This document shows positions 35,324 to 46,374 of a stretch of 64,000 nt of DNA, piece by piece. The notes beneath the pieces were generated by a model, which was not told the origin of the DNA, ran no database searches, and worked only from the letters and a program-made list of their open reading frames with translations. Position 1 is the first letter of the stretch. Each line of letters begins with the position of its first letter. A program made the position numbers and the translations under genes. The stretch spans positions 806,001 through 870,000 of the forward strand of contig JAHQRK010000010.1 in assembly GCA_019828595.1 (NCBI GenBank), read 5' to 3'. Source of the DNA: Aphanomyces cochlioides (taxonomy: Eukaryota > Oomycota > Saprolegniomycetes > Saprolegniales > Verrucalvaceae).

Positions 35324-37099
35324 ATGGCTCCTGTGGTCACGACTCCTACGGAAGCCGAGCTCCAAGCTCGCGCTACTGCCGCACAAGCGTCGTTTGCAGT
35401 CAAAGCTCGCCAATATGTGATCTTGCACAAACGAACCGTCGCGTTGATCGGCGCGTTGGCTGTTGTCGGTGCTGTTATAGGCGCGATCACTATCAACCAT
35501 GACGTGAACTCTGGTAAATCTGCCTCGACGTCAGCAAGTGTCTACTCTGGCGTATGCTACGACTCGTACAATGCTGGAGAAGCGGAGAAGCACTTCGGCA
35601 TTATCGCCCAACGGTTCAATGCCGTCCGCACATACCAAACCAAGTGGGGTTCCAAGAACTTGGCCGCTGTTGCCGGTGCTGCAGGTCTCAAGATTGCTGC
35701 GGGTGCTTGGCTTCGTGGCGGCAACGACTGGAAGGGTGATGTCCAAGCTGCCATTGATGCGCACAAGCATTACGGCAATGTTATTGCTATCTACGTTGGA
35801 AACGAAGACTTGCGCAATGGCATTGATGCCGGCTCGGTTCTTGGTTACATTGCTCAAGCCAAGGGCATGGTTCAAGCGGCCGGATTGAGTATTCCTGTCG
35901 GTACTGTCCAAGTCGACGGTGACTTCATTACGTATCCCAACCTCGCCTACGGATGCGACACGATCGGTGTCAACATCTATCCATTCTTTGGCGCGTCTGA
36001 TGCTTCGTGGAAGGACCCAGTCAGCGACTTGGACGCTCGCTGGAAAGCAATCACGAGCAAGTTTGGAGCCCAGAACCCTCGTGTCACTGAAACGGGCTGG
36101 CCGTCTGCTGGTGGTGCCAACGGCGCTCATGTGTGCAGCACCGAGAACGCCAAGTCCTACTTTGATGCATACTCGTCCTGGTCCAAGTGGAATGGTGGCG
36201 ACGCGTCGTTCTACTTCATGTTCCACGACAACCCAACAAAGGGTGGCTACGAAACCTTCTTTGGTCTTGCTGATCAATCTGGCACCTGGAAGTTTGCTGG
36301 TGGTGCCGCCCCTCCTGCACCCCCTGCGACTACCGCAGCTCCCCCTACTGCTGCCCCCACTCCTCCACCAACTGCTGCTCCGACTGCTGCTCCGACTGCT
36401 GCTCCGACTGCTGCTCCGACTGCTGCTCCGACTGCTGCTCCGACTGCTGCTCCGACTGCTGCTCCGACTGCTGCTCCTACTGCGAAGCCCACGGATCCCC
36501 CTACAGCTGCGCCAACCACTGCCAAACCAACCGATGCTCCAACCCCTCAGCCAACTGAAGCCCCCACAACTGCAGCTTCTACACCTGAACCCACTCCTGA
36601 ACCAACGACGGCGACACCTGAACCCACGACGATTGAACCAACCGTGGATCCTTCCATTATCAATGGCACCAACTCGTCCGACACCTTTGTCAACTCGACC
36701 GACACGATCGTCCACAACGGCACGACGCTCAACGGCACTTCGATTGAAAGCGTGGACGCGTCTGGCGCGATCAACAACGACGTGTCTGCTGCCACCAATG
36801 GTGTTGATGCCTCGTCGAATGGCGCTGCCTCGTCCTCCTCAAGTGGTACCAACTCCAGTGGAAGCGTTCCTGCTGGTGGCAAAACTAATGAAGTCTCGAC
36901 GAGCTCTGAAGCCAGTGCCGGTCCTCCAACCATGTCGATCTTCTTGGGATGTATTGCTGCTGTCGGCGCGGCGGCTGTAGTCGCGCTGATTGTGTACAAT
37001 CGTCGTCGTGCCCAGCTCGAAGAAGAAAAAGATAACATCCGTGCGTCCGACAACTTGCATGTGCTTCAAACAGGCCAGAGTCACATTGCTATTTTGTAA
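35324..37099 (+). CDS. Glycoside hydrolase family 17 (endo-beta-1,3-glucanase-like), membrane-anchored
   Basis: 591 residues in one exon. A cytosolic head is followed by a membrane anchor (about 38-57, VALIGALAVVGAVIGAITI), so type II topology is likely at the N-terminus. The catalytic domain (about 72-325) has GVCYDSYNAGEAEKHF, the acid/base segment IYVGNEDLRNG, GVNIYPFFG and the nucleophile segment VTETGWPSAGG typical of GH17. Next come a TAPT-rich linker, a Ser/Thr/Asn-rich stretch with many N-glycosylation sites, and a second span (IFLGCIAAVGAAAVVALIVY) with a basic tail. GH17 enzymes cut or remodel beta-1,3-glucan, the main oomycete wall polymer, so cell-wall remodelling is inferred. With two spans the enzyme would face outside. 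Confidence 0.92.
   Translation: MAPVVTTPTEAELQARATAAQASFAVKARQYVILHKRTVALIGALAVVGAVIGAITINHDVNSGKSASTSASVYSGVCYDSYNAGEAEKHFGIIAQRFNAVRTYQTKWGSKNLAAVAGAAGLKIAAGAWLRGGNDWKGDVQAAIDAHKHYGNVIAIYVGNEDLRNGIDAGSVLGYIAQAKGMVQAAGLSIPVGTVQVDGDFITYPNLAYGCDTIGVNIYPFFGASDASWKDPVSDLDARWKAITSKFGAQNPRVTETGWPSAGGANGAHVCSTENAKSYFDAYSSWSKWNGGDASFYFMFHDNPTKGGYETFFGLADQSGTWKFAGGAAPPAPPATTAAPPTAAPTPPPTAAPTAAPTAAPTAAPTAAPTAAPTAAPTAAPTAAPTAKPTDPPTAAPTTAKPTDAPTPQPTEAPTTAASTPEPTPEPTTATPEPTTIEPTVDPSIINGTNSSDTFVNSTDTIVHNGTTLNGTSIESVDASGAINNDVSAATNGVDASSNGAASSSSSGTNSSGSVPAGGKTNEVSTSSEASAGPPTMSIFLGCIAAVGAAAVVALIVYNRRRAQLEEEKDNIRASDNLHVLQTGQSHIAIL
36371..36478 (+). repeat. 12-bp tandem repeat encoding Pro-Thr-Ala-Ala
   Basis: Nine 12-bp units (ACTGCTGCTCCG), eight identical and the ninth ending in T, inside the GH17 linker. 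They encode a flexible linker probably heavily O-glycosylated. Slippage here would change linker length in frame. Confidence 0.95.
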
Positions 37100-37148
37100 T
37101 TTAATGTCGAGTGGTCTTCTTATTCTTACGTTGCCTTGATGAAGGTAC

Positions 37149-38178
37149 TTATAGGACGGAAGCTCCATCGATGCTCACAATGTTGGCATGGGAATCAAGT
37201 GACATTGGAACGCCAAGAGGCCAAGTAGCAATCGGGTCTGTGTGGCCACAATCAATGCCATACACGATCGGGTAGTCGTAGCCGCGGGTGTGATGGAGAA
37301 TGAGCCGTTTGAGCTCATCGACTTGAGCAGAGGAGTAGGCAAACGCTCGGCCAACGGCAATACCTCGGACATGTCGGAGCGTTTCATTGGCACGCAAGAC
37401 GCCAAGGTGCATGTTCACCATATCTAATGACATTCCTTTGTCAAACGACTCTTCAGACTCGGGAGTTTCGAGCAACAGGATGCTTCCAACGGTTGATGGC
37501 ATGTACTTGGTCCCAAAGACATTGAGAAGAACGGGAAGACAACCACCAAGGAGAGGCCCTGTTGCACGACCATGACGAAGCCATTCATGTTCAGTGTCAT
37601 TTTGCTTCATTGGACGAGAGGTACAGTATGCATGTCAGCTTTGGTGAACCAGTTGACAGATTTGTCGTCTGTCCATTCTACTGACGCCCTGACGACACCA
37701 ATTGGAGTTGAGGGCTTGGCGACTGCCGAGAAAAACGAATCGACAGTGTAAGCAAACGGCGCGGGAAACTCGCCAAACTGACATAGCACACTTGGTCCGT
37801 AGAACGTGACGAGATCCGCTTGAGCATAAAGCGCCAAATGAAGCGTCGTGATGTCGGAGAATCCGCAAAAGATCTTTGGGTTCTTGGCCACAATTGAAAA
37901 GTCCATGTATTCGAGCATTTCATGGCTTGTCAAACCACCGATTGTACAAATGATCGCTGTCACAGCTGGATCTTCGAATGCACGCATGAGGTCCTTGGCG
38001 CGGGTCTCAGCATCACACGAGCTGTACGAGCCATTCTCAAAGCATCATCTCGGCAACATAACCCAAGCAAGAATGCTTTGCCTTGTTCAAGACGATGCGC
38101 AGCGGACACAGCAACTCCAGACGCGGGAGCTAGAAAGACTACCGTGTCTCCTCGACATAACGCTTTTGGGATCTTCAT
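37149..38178 (-). CDS. LD-carboxypeptidase (peptidase S66, MccF-like), apparently frameshifted
   Basis: Minus strand from ATG 38178 (MKIPKALCRGDTVVFLAPAS). The three S66 active-site regions are present: Ser in GFSDITTLHLAL, Glu in ILLLETPE, His in GIDCGHTDP. However, the reading runs through three frames: the opening segment, the middle (SYSSCDAETRAKDLMRAFED to NWFTKADMHT) and the end (NDTEHEWLRHGRATGPLLGG to 37149). The changes fall near 38035-38045 and 37607-37625. Neither gives a clean intron without losing conserved residues or using an odd size or donor. Family members cut L,D-peptide bonds in murein peptides or peptide-nucleotide toxins; in an oomycete the gene was perhaps acquired from bacteria or used against them. 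It may be a young pseudogene or contain base-call errors. Confidence 0.7.
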
Positions 38179-38443
38179 GTCTTTTTGTCAAATGACTCAC
38201 CAATCCATGTCATTCACAAACGCCATAAGATCGCCACGACGCCAACCATCACAAACTACATTCAAGGAGATTCATTCACGTAGATGTCTTCACCGTCATA
38301 GGAACAATGGGCGGCAGCCACGAGAAGAGTTCGTCGGGGCCACAAGAGTTCTAGGTGAAGAATGAATGCAAATGGCGCCAAACTTTTAAACCCCTTCAAC
38401 CCCACAAATTTTGACCACTCAGAGGCATTCTTCTTTCCTCCAC

Positions 38444-40251
38444 ATGAAGCGCAAGAGCATGGAAGTCTCGACGACGATTGCACTTACTCCGGACGAAGAA
38501 AAGCTATTTGCACTGCTCTTGGACGTGAACAAGCACAGTGAGAGTAATCTGACGCTGCGGGTTGCAGGAGGATGGGTCCGTGACAAGGTAAATCAAACTT
38601 TAACGCCTCCCGATCCTTGCTGGGCACCTTGTAGCTTCTTGGACGATCCAGCGACGATATAGATATCGTGTTGGACAAGATGACTGGCGCAGCATTCGCA
38701 CAGCTTGTGAACGCATATGAGAGTCAACATGGTCATATGACACACGCTGTCGGCGTTATCAAGGTTAGATTGTCCTTAAGGGGTTATAGCTCATAGTGGT
38801 TGTCAATGCAGGCCAACCCAGATCAGTCCAAGCATTTGGAAACTGCAACAATGCAGTTGGGCAATGGATGGGTTGATTTTGTCAACTTGAGATCGGAAAC
38901 GTACACCGACGATGAAGCCCATCGGATACCAACAATGGTAAGATCGAACGAGATAACTTCATTGCTCATGTGCCATGTTCAGGCGTTTGGGACACCATTG
39001 GAGGACGCACAGCGACGTGACTTTACCATCAATAGTCTCTTTTACAACTTGTCGACCCAAAGCGTCGAAGATTTGACAGGTCATGGCTTGTCTGACCTTG
39101 CGCAAGGTCTCATCCGCACACCGCTCGATCCGAATATCACATTTTATGACGACCCTCTTCGTGTTCTCCGTGCAATCCGATTTGCATCGCGCTTTCAGTT
39201 TCCTATGGCTGACGAATTGGTTCAGGCACTACGCAATCCACAGATACACGTTCGATTTCCAGCAATGCAGCTGTCCTTACGATTTGACTAGGAAGCTCTG
39301 AAGAAGAAAGTGTCTCGAGAACGAGTTGGAAAAGAGCTTTCTGGTATGCTCACGGGCACTTCGGCGCATCCAGTTGACGCTTTGGCATCGCTCCATGAGT
39401 TTGGGTTGCTTTCATCTGTATTTCAGCTTCCCAACGGGCCATATTTTGTCGACCAGGTCCAGGTGACTGAGGCGTTTGACGGCTGGAATGTTGCCCATTC
39501 TTGTATTCGTGAGCTCCAAGAGTACGTTCATGATTTATATATCGTTATCAAACTGAATTTCTTAGATGGCGTGCGATTCGATCTGCATCCGGCAATGGCT
39601 TGGACGATCCACACCAAATCAAACTGCACTTTATAGCTGCGACACTGTTGCCACTGGCAGATTGGACAGTCGTGCAGAAGAAGAAACATATTCCAGTCCC
39701 TCATGCGATTGTTCGCGAGTCCATCAAGGTAAGATGAAATGACGCAACAGCATAAAGCCCATCATTCAACGCTGTAGTTTGCTTCCAAGGACGCTGACCA
39801 AGTCGGACTGGTTATCTTAAAGAACTTCCGTCGATTTGTCACAGAATCGCAAAGGTCCGACCGTGTGGCGCTTGGTTTGTTGCTTCGAGATGTTGGCGAA
39901 CTCTGGCATCTCTGTGCCGACATGGCTTATTTGTACGAAGTCGCCGTTCAAGGAAATATCGAAAAGGAAGCAGCGCGACAAAAGTACTCTCGTCTCGCAC
40001 AAGTTGTCGACGAACAAGGCTTAGGAAACATTTGGGAAATGAAGCCACTGCTCAATGTAAGATGACTTGATGACTGGTCAAGCTCATGCATTCTTGGGAA
40101 ACTTTAGGGAAAGGAAGTGATGGATGCACTCGCGCTAAAGCCTGGACCGGCCGTCAAAGCCATGCAAGACGCCATGATCGTCTTCCAGCTCCAACATCCC
40201 GACACAACGCGCGAAGCATGTTTGGAACATCTCCAAACTCTCAAGAAATAA
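38444..40251 (+). CDS. TRNT1: tRNA CCA-adding nucleotidyltransferase
   Basis: Eight exons: 38444-38587, 38635-38763, 38812-38937, 38983-39249, 39292-39521, 39566-39728, 39778-40056, 40108-40251; 493 residues. The enzyme adds CCA to tRNA 3' ends from CTP and ATP. The class II nucleotidyltransferase motif is complete across the first splice: LRVAGGWVRDKLLGRSSDDI ending in DIVLD. RRDFTINSLFYNL, DPLRVLRAIRFASRF and ELSGMLTGTSAHPVDAL follow, and the tail resembles the helical tRNA-binding body. All introns are 42-51 nt. In most eukaryotes one gene serves nucleus, cytosol and mitochondrion. No clear transit peptide follows the first ATG (MKRKSMEVSTT). Confidence 0.93.
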
Positions 40252-40549
40252 TAATCCAAAGATTAGAGTATCAACATTAGTATTCTTCAAGTATAAAATT
40301 ATACAATTTTCTGTATGGGTCGTAACCTATGTTATCAAGTCTTTGAGTATAGCATTAAAAAGGGTATCTTTGATAAAAGTATATAAATTATTACAGAACA
40401 ATTAACTGTTAAAAGTGCAATTTTCGAGAACAAAATTACAGAGGTACTTATTTATACAGTTAATTCTATAATATTATTATATAGGAGTTACTAAAACATG
40501 AATTATAAAAGGCTCATATTTTAAAGAGGATCACATTTTGGTCACCACG
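40252..40549. other. AT-rich intergenic
   Basis: Strongly AT-rich, with poly-A/T and short direct repeats such as ATTATTATATAGG. No gene; presumably the 3' end of the CCA-transferase and the promoter of the coiled-coil gene. Confidence 0.5.
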
Positions 40550-42664
40550 ATGCCTCGGAAATCGGCGGCAGTTGTCGCCATGGAAGACGAGCTGAGCAGA
40601 TTGCGGGATTACAAAACGCTTACAAAGCTCAGGATGAAGCAAGCTGCTGAGAAACTTGCCAGTTATCGCATCCAGCTTGAAGAATGTCAAAGCACGATTG
40701 CAAGCCTCAATCAAACCATTGATTGCCAACAAAAGACGATTCAAGAACAAGCACAGCAGATTGAATTGATGCGAAAGACTCAAGTAGATTGATCCGCTTG
40801 TTCACGGCTTACTTGCGCATCGTAGGAAATCCCAGTGGCAATCGCTCCCGAAGAGCAAACCGAAGAAAAGAAATCTCTCCTTCCTGAAGAGGTAAACTTT
40901 GTTGCATCCAGTCGTGCATGACACGTTAATGATAGCCCACGAAGGAAACAATACTAGAAGAGCCTCAGCTATCGCTCGACTCAAGTAGTGACGATGACGA
41001 TGGCGACGACTCTGATTCGGGTTCCGAGTCTTCCTCGTCAACTTCGTCGTCCATGTCAGAATCTTTTTTGGATCTTGACGATGAGCCAAAGAAAACGAAT
41101 GAAGACGCTCATGTGGCTCCAAAGACCGAGCTAAATACTGAAGTCTCTATTGAAGATGCCAAAGTCCTTCCATCCAAATATGAGACTCCACAACCAACTC
41201 CTGTTGAACAGGTCATGGCTTCAAAACCATCGCAATTGCCAGCAGATCCCGTGCCTACCGTTCAACCTATGTCTCCTGTCTATCTAAAACGGCCCCTTGT
41301 TGAGCCAGACAATGTTGAGACGAAGGATACCTCGCCTGTCAAGAAACTCAAAACTAATCAACCTATTGAGCTTGTTCAGCTACAACAAACAATCCAGAAA
41401 CCTCTGGCCAAGCACCAACGAGCCGACACAATCATCCAGGCATACTTTCGCGCCGTCCGAGCGATAGATGAGCCTTCTCTTCAAGTAGTTGGCAGCCCAT
41501 TGACTCAACTAACCATACCTTAGGAAACATGCTTGTTCAAGACGTTGAACGCACTTGGCAAGCATCACAAACTTCCTTTAGCAGAGATCGCTCCAGCTTT
41601 CATCAAAGTGGGCTCCACAACCACAATGGACACAGCAGTCTACGTTGAATTCTTATGGCAACTCGCGTCATCTAGTCCGTCTGACCTGGTGGCAGTGCTG
41701 CAGCACATTGCGAGCTTTCTTGCCAAGAAAGGTGCTCGATCGCCCAAAGTCCAAGCGACATGGTGCCGTGTTCATACGCATTTATGCCGGCGTGCCAATT
41801 TAGTTGCTTGCAGTCGAACATTCCTCATGGACCGACTTGTCGAATTCAACTGTTCTATCTGGGATGCAGTCGCAATCGGCCAAACTTGGCCCAATGTCCT
41901 CAGCCTCCTTGGCGACACAACGGCATTGTTGCCGACGACAATTCGTTTCGTGGTACGGAACAAGTATGAAGGGCTCGTCTGACATAAAATTCGCTATAGC
42001 TAGGAAGCCTATACGAATCCGAATCAGCCAAGGACGACAATTTGGTCTACTTTGACGAACTCATTACCTTGTGTCGGCTCCAGCCTCTCATGAGCGATGC
42101 CACTTACGTCGCTCATTTCCACGTTAAAATGAACGACGAGCCATTTGAAACGTGTGAAAGCTTGCGACTCCTCCTGCGGATCAAAGGCTGGGCATGGTGC
42201 TCCGCCCATTTACCAACTGTTATCGACAACTACACAGAGTCGAACCCGTCTAGTTTGCGATTGCGGATCATGGGTACGCTTCCGTCACTGAAATTCAAGC
42301 ATCATTAAGATTGACTTAGGAGTGACGGCCGCTACGTATGTCAATCATGGCTACAACGATGCTGCGCTTGTCAATCACGCCAAGGAAATGGTCACAGCGT
42401 TGATACATGCCCTGGAAGCTGAAGCGTCAGGTAGAGTTCAATGTACTGAGCTGATATTGAAGGCATTGAGTAGACACCACGATCAAAATTGCAGCAGCGG
42501 CGGCATTACTCGAAGTCGCAGAGAACGTCCCGACCATGGCATTACAGAAAGACTACGTGGCTCATATCTTGACTTGGTTTCAAACACAGCCCGTGGCAAC
42601 ACAGCTCTCATATCCCAACGGCTTTCTCCAGCGATTGCACTCAGTGACGGCACTCATAGCATAG
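40550..42664 (+). CDS. Unknown coiled-coil protein with helical C-terminal domain
   Basis: Seven exons: 40550-40783, 40826-40891, 40936-41484, 41524-41952, 42000-42273, 42320-42430, 42474-42664; 617 residues. No family recognised. Residues about 8-78 form a coiled coil (EDELSRLRDYKTLTKLRMKQ, EECQSTIASLNQTIDCQQKT). Next is an acidic Ser/Asp-rich segment (SSSDDDDGDDSDSGSESSSS), then a Pro-rich linker with a basic patch (SPVKKLKTNQ) that could be a nuclear signal. From about residue 270 a Leu/Ala-rich helical domain (LFKTLNALGKHHKLPLAEIA, VYVEFLWQLASSSPSDLVAV) suggests an alpha-solenoid. The splice at 41953-41999 was chosen because it uses the genome's favoured GTACG donor and restores frame. 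Function unknown. Confidence 0.75.
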
Positions 42665-43215
42665 ACAACCCAATGGACTCAACAAACATGTACCAAACCA
42701 ATCGACTTGCAATCTAATTTTTCCAACAATCGCCCTCTAAAGTCCCCTGGAGACGGAGCAAGCTGAAAATTCCACAAAGCAATCGAGGACACCAACACAT
42801 TGGATTGATTACAACGCCATGTACTTCATTTGTTCTGTCTTGATGGACCTCCTCCGTAGGACCACCATCATGGCCCTCAACGTTTTGATATGCAAGCAGC
42901 GCGAAAATTTCCCTACCGTCCACACTGTCTAGCATACGTCCAGACACGTGGAAGCATCAGTTGGTCTCAGACATGAGCCGACATCTCTCAAGGATTCCCT
43001 GAAACTTTTTCGAGCATCGAGAGCGGCCAGTCCTTGACGCCGCTGGCTGCATAACCTCGCCAAGATTTTGGCCAAAGAGGCGCAGCGAAGATTTCTCCAC
43101 ATGTGACGGAAATTTTTCTTTCTCGACACCATTTCTTTCGAAATGCGGCGGGTGAAACCGTCCGAGCGATGTCCCAAGCACGCTAGCTTCGCACCAGTCT
43201 ATTGTGAAACCTGCC
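42665..43215. other. Intergenic, no gene seen
   Basis: Minus-strand open frames between 42714 and 43265 overlap the CLC start and resemble nothing known. The region probably holds the 3' UTR of the coiled-coil gene and the CLC promoter. Confidence 0.45.
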
Positions 43216-45584
43216 ATGCGTCGACCATCAACACATTCACTCGAGCTCCTCCCGACAGCGTACACTACGGCGCCTGCAACGCCAGCCTCGACACCGTCGC
43301 ATCTACCAGATCTTCATGTAGCGATGCAGCTCCCATCTCCGCTATCTCCTCTGAACCGCCAAGGCACGTTCAAGAAGAGATACATGCACAACTGGGAGAA
43401 TATTTTCGGTCGACATACGTCCAAATGCTCGCCCGTCGGCATACTCGACCTGCTCAAGAAAGAGGGCAAGCCGGTCGTCTTCCTCATGATCCTCGGTGCC
43501 TCTGGTACGCCCTGCTGCCTTGTCCAATTCGCACTCATGACTGCTGTAGTCTCCGTCTTGGACTATGCCATCAACGAATCCATCATTGGACTTCGATGGA
43601 CGCACAATCAACTTACATCGTGGCTTGCTACGAAAGCCAGCACGGATTCTGCAGCGTGGGGCTTAGTTCTCCTGGGATCTTGTCTTTGGGGACTTGTCTT
43701 CGCCTGGCTTGCGATCACATGGACGCATTACGTTGATCCTGTTGCAGGTACACTCTTCCCAGCATCAGTAGCTCAAAGGAGATGTCTAGCTGGGTCTGGC
43801 ATTGCTGAAATCAAGACCATCTTGTCTGCTGACCAGCGCCAAGCCCCAGGACGATACTTTCGCACGCGCACGCTCTTGGCCAAGTCGATTGGCCTAGTCA
43901 GCGCTCAAGCTAGCGGGCTTTCTGTCGGCAAAGAAGGTCCTTTTGTGCACACGGCTTGCATCATCTGTCACCAAATGATGAAGCGGTTTACATTCTTCCG
44001 CCGCATCTACCTCAATGAATCGCTCCATCGACACATGTACAATGCTGCTTGTGCTGTTGGCGTTGCATCCACGTTTGGAGCTCCCATCGGTGGCGTTCTC
44101 TTCTCGATCGAAGTCACGAGCTCGTTTTTTCTCCTCTCGGTACAACTACCACATCAACGAAGTCCTCATTAGAATGTGCTTCGTCGTGTAGAACTACTGG
44201 AAGAGTTTTGTTGCTGCAGTGAGTGGCTCTGTGACCAAGCAAGTTCTCGACTACATCACGCAGCACTCGCAACAAAAACTGCACTCGTTTCAAGCGCTCT
44301 ATCCGACGTCGTACTCGGACACTTCGTTTGAACAGCTCGAGCTCTTTTCCTTTGCCTTCCTTGGCTTCGTCATGGGCATTCTCGGTGCGTCGTACGTGTC
44401 CGCGGCGGCTCGAATGCGCGGTTGGTTTGCTCCTCTCAATGAACGCTATCCCTTGCTCTGGGGTGGATTTGTCTCCCTCGTCGTCACATTGGCCGTCTTC
44501 AGTCCCGGCCCTTTTAATCGCACGCCCGTCGCTGATACACTCCGGAATCTATGCAGTCCTGACCCTCTCGGTGACGAGTGGACGTGGTATGGCAGTGTAT
44601 TTGGCCCCTTGGTGGTACACTCTATCCTGCCACGACAAGCAACCCTCATATCCATGTCTAGGTGAGCGCTGTGACCAAAGTCGTGATCACTCTGCTCTCG
44701 GTATCGCTGCCGATCCCATCTGGGGACTTCATCCCGCTTTTCACGGCTGGGGCTGCAATCGGACGCCTATGGGGCGAAGCCTTGGCTGTGTTTTATCCTT
44801 CTGTGGGCATTGTACCCGGTGGCTATGCCCTTGTCGGCGGTGCTGCGCTTGTGGCGTCGTCCACACATACGATATCTGTCGCTGGTACTGCCATACGATC
44901 TTGATATTCTCTGACCTGCTCTTTAGTCATTGCGCTCGAACTGACGGGCCAATTCATCTACTTTACGCCACTCTTTCTCGCTGTGCTTATCTCTGGTGGT
45001 ATTGGCAATGCTCTCAGCGTTTCAATATACGACAGGTACTGCGTATTGCCCTCTCATTCCCTACTGATGATTGACTTAGTGTCATCATCTCGAAGGGCTT
45101 GCCGTATCTTCCAATGCTGCGATGTCATGAAATGCGCATAGCAAATGTGTGTGCGAGAGATCTCATGGAACAGCACCTCACATTCCTTGCAAATTCAACG
45201 ACAAAGGCTGAGATATGCACGCTTCTCCGTCGGTTCCCTCGCAGTACGATCCCAGTCGTGACCGATGCATCCAGTCGACTCTTTTGCGGATGCGTGGCTC
45301 GTGATGACCTCAACGCTCTTCTTGACCAAGTTGACGACGACACGACCCCGATTCTCTTGACAGAAGCGGTTGAAATGAGTGGCAATGTGCTCAAAGTGGA
45401 CGAAGAAACGCCTCTCGAGACTGTCCATCTCCTCTTTGAGATGCTCAAATGCGCCAAGCTCTTCGTGACGAAATTTGGCGTCCTCGTCGGCGTCGTCACG
45501 AGGGCCTCCATACACAACCGGCTCACGTATCTCTCGCCAGGCCACGCCAGTCAGCCAGAGAACCACGACGACGTGGTCTGCTAA
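43216..45584 (+). CDS. CLC-family chloride channel/antiporter
   Basis: Six exons: 43216-43747, 43790-44139, 44192-44614, 44662-44884, 44927-45035, 45080-45584; 713 residues. Selectivity motifs are clear after splicing: AAGSGIAEIKTIL (GSGIxE), GLSVGKEGPFVHTACI with the gating glutamate, and LPIPSGDFIPLFTAGAAIGR. IALELTGQFIYFTPLFLAVL follows. The C-terminus holds two CBS domains (about 570-695: RDLMEQHLTFLANSTTKAEI; SGNVLKVDEETPLETVHLLF). The presence of the gating glutamate and similarity to intracellular/plant-type members suggest an anion/proton exchanger in endosomes or vacuole, but this is inference. Only the Met at 43216 is a true ATG near the start. Confidence 0.93.
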
Positions 45585-46374
45585 CTCCATAGCTTTTCTA
45601 ATGGACAAGCCAAGTCAGACGAAGCGTTTCACGCTCGGTTACACTTTTTGTTACAACGTCGGTTTCAAAATCGAATTTCTCATTCCTCTCAGTGATATAT
45701 CTTGATTAAAGTATACTGGATGTCTGTCTCCCCGCCCGTTACTCATCGAACCTTTGTAATACCTCTATAAATGAATATCCTGCTGGGTTTACTGAAGCGC
45801 GAAGTTGGCACTTGTATCGCACATGATGTTCGTCGCACACGAGATGCGACTCGTTCGAGAATTCCACAATGTTTGATGCGTTCTTCTATCTCACGACAAG
45901 GTCGAAGAGACCACGTCTGCATCGTTGAAAGTTTAATATTCTCGTCCGTCGAAGTGGCAGACGATCAGCCGCGCATATCTCAACAGGCTACAGTATGAAC
46001 GAGATGGAATACGGAGTACTACCTATTATATAAGCCAATCGTGTCTTTGAGCTATGCAAGACGCGAACCAGCTTTTTCAGTAGCGATCGCTCTAGACGCT
46101 AGTCGTCTTGCATCGAGTAAGGTGACAATGCAGCACTCGTTCTTCCGTGATACCTGTCATCGCAAGTGCGCTGACCACCCTAGTAGCTCCGTGTGATGGG
46201 TTGACCAGATGAGATTGTTGTGATGGGCACACATATATAAATTATCAGAGGTTTCGAATAGCCAGTGCAATAAAATAAATTTTTATACAATTTTCAAGTA
46301 TAAGGACCATATTTTTATTGGGGACAAACCAAGGTGGAGACCACATTTCACAACTACACGCCCAGTCGTCGTAC
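45585..46374. other. Intergenic with a TATA-like box and hairpin
   Basis: No protein gene. A TATA-like ATTATATAAG lies near 46025-46034. About 20-25 nt further on is an inverted repeat, ATGCAAGACG at 46054-46063 and its complement at 46104-46113, around a 40-nt loop that includes GCGATCGC (46083-46090). From about 46230 to 46320 it is AT-rich. It may be promoter sequence for the expansin-like gene or a small RNA gene. Confidence 0.4.
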
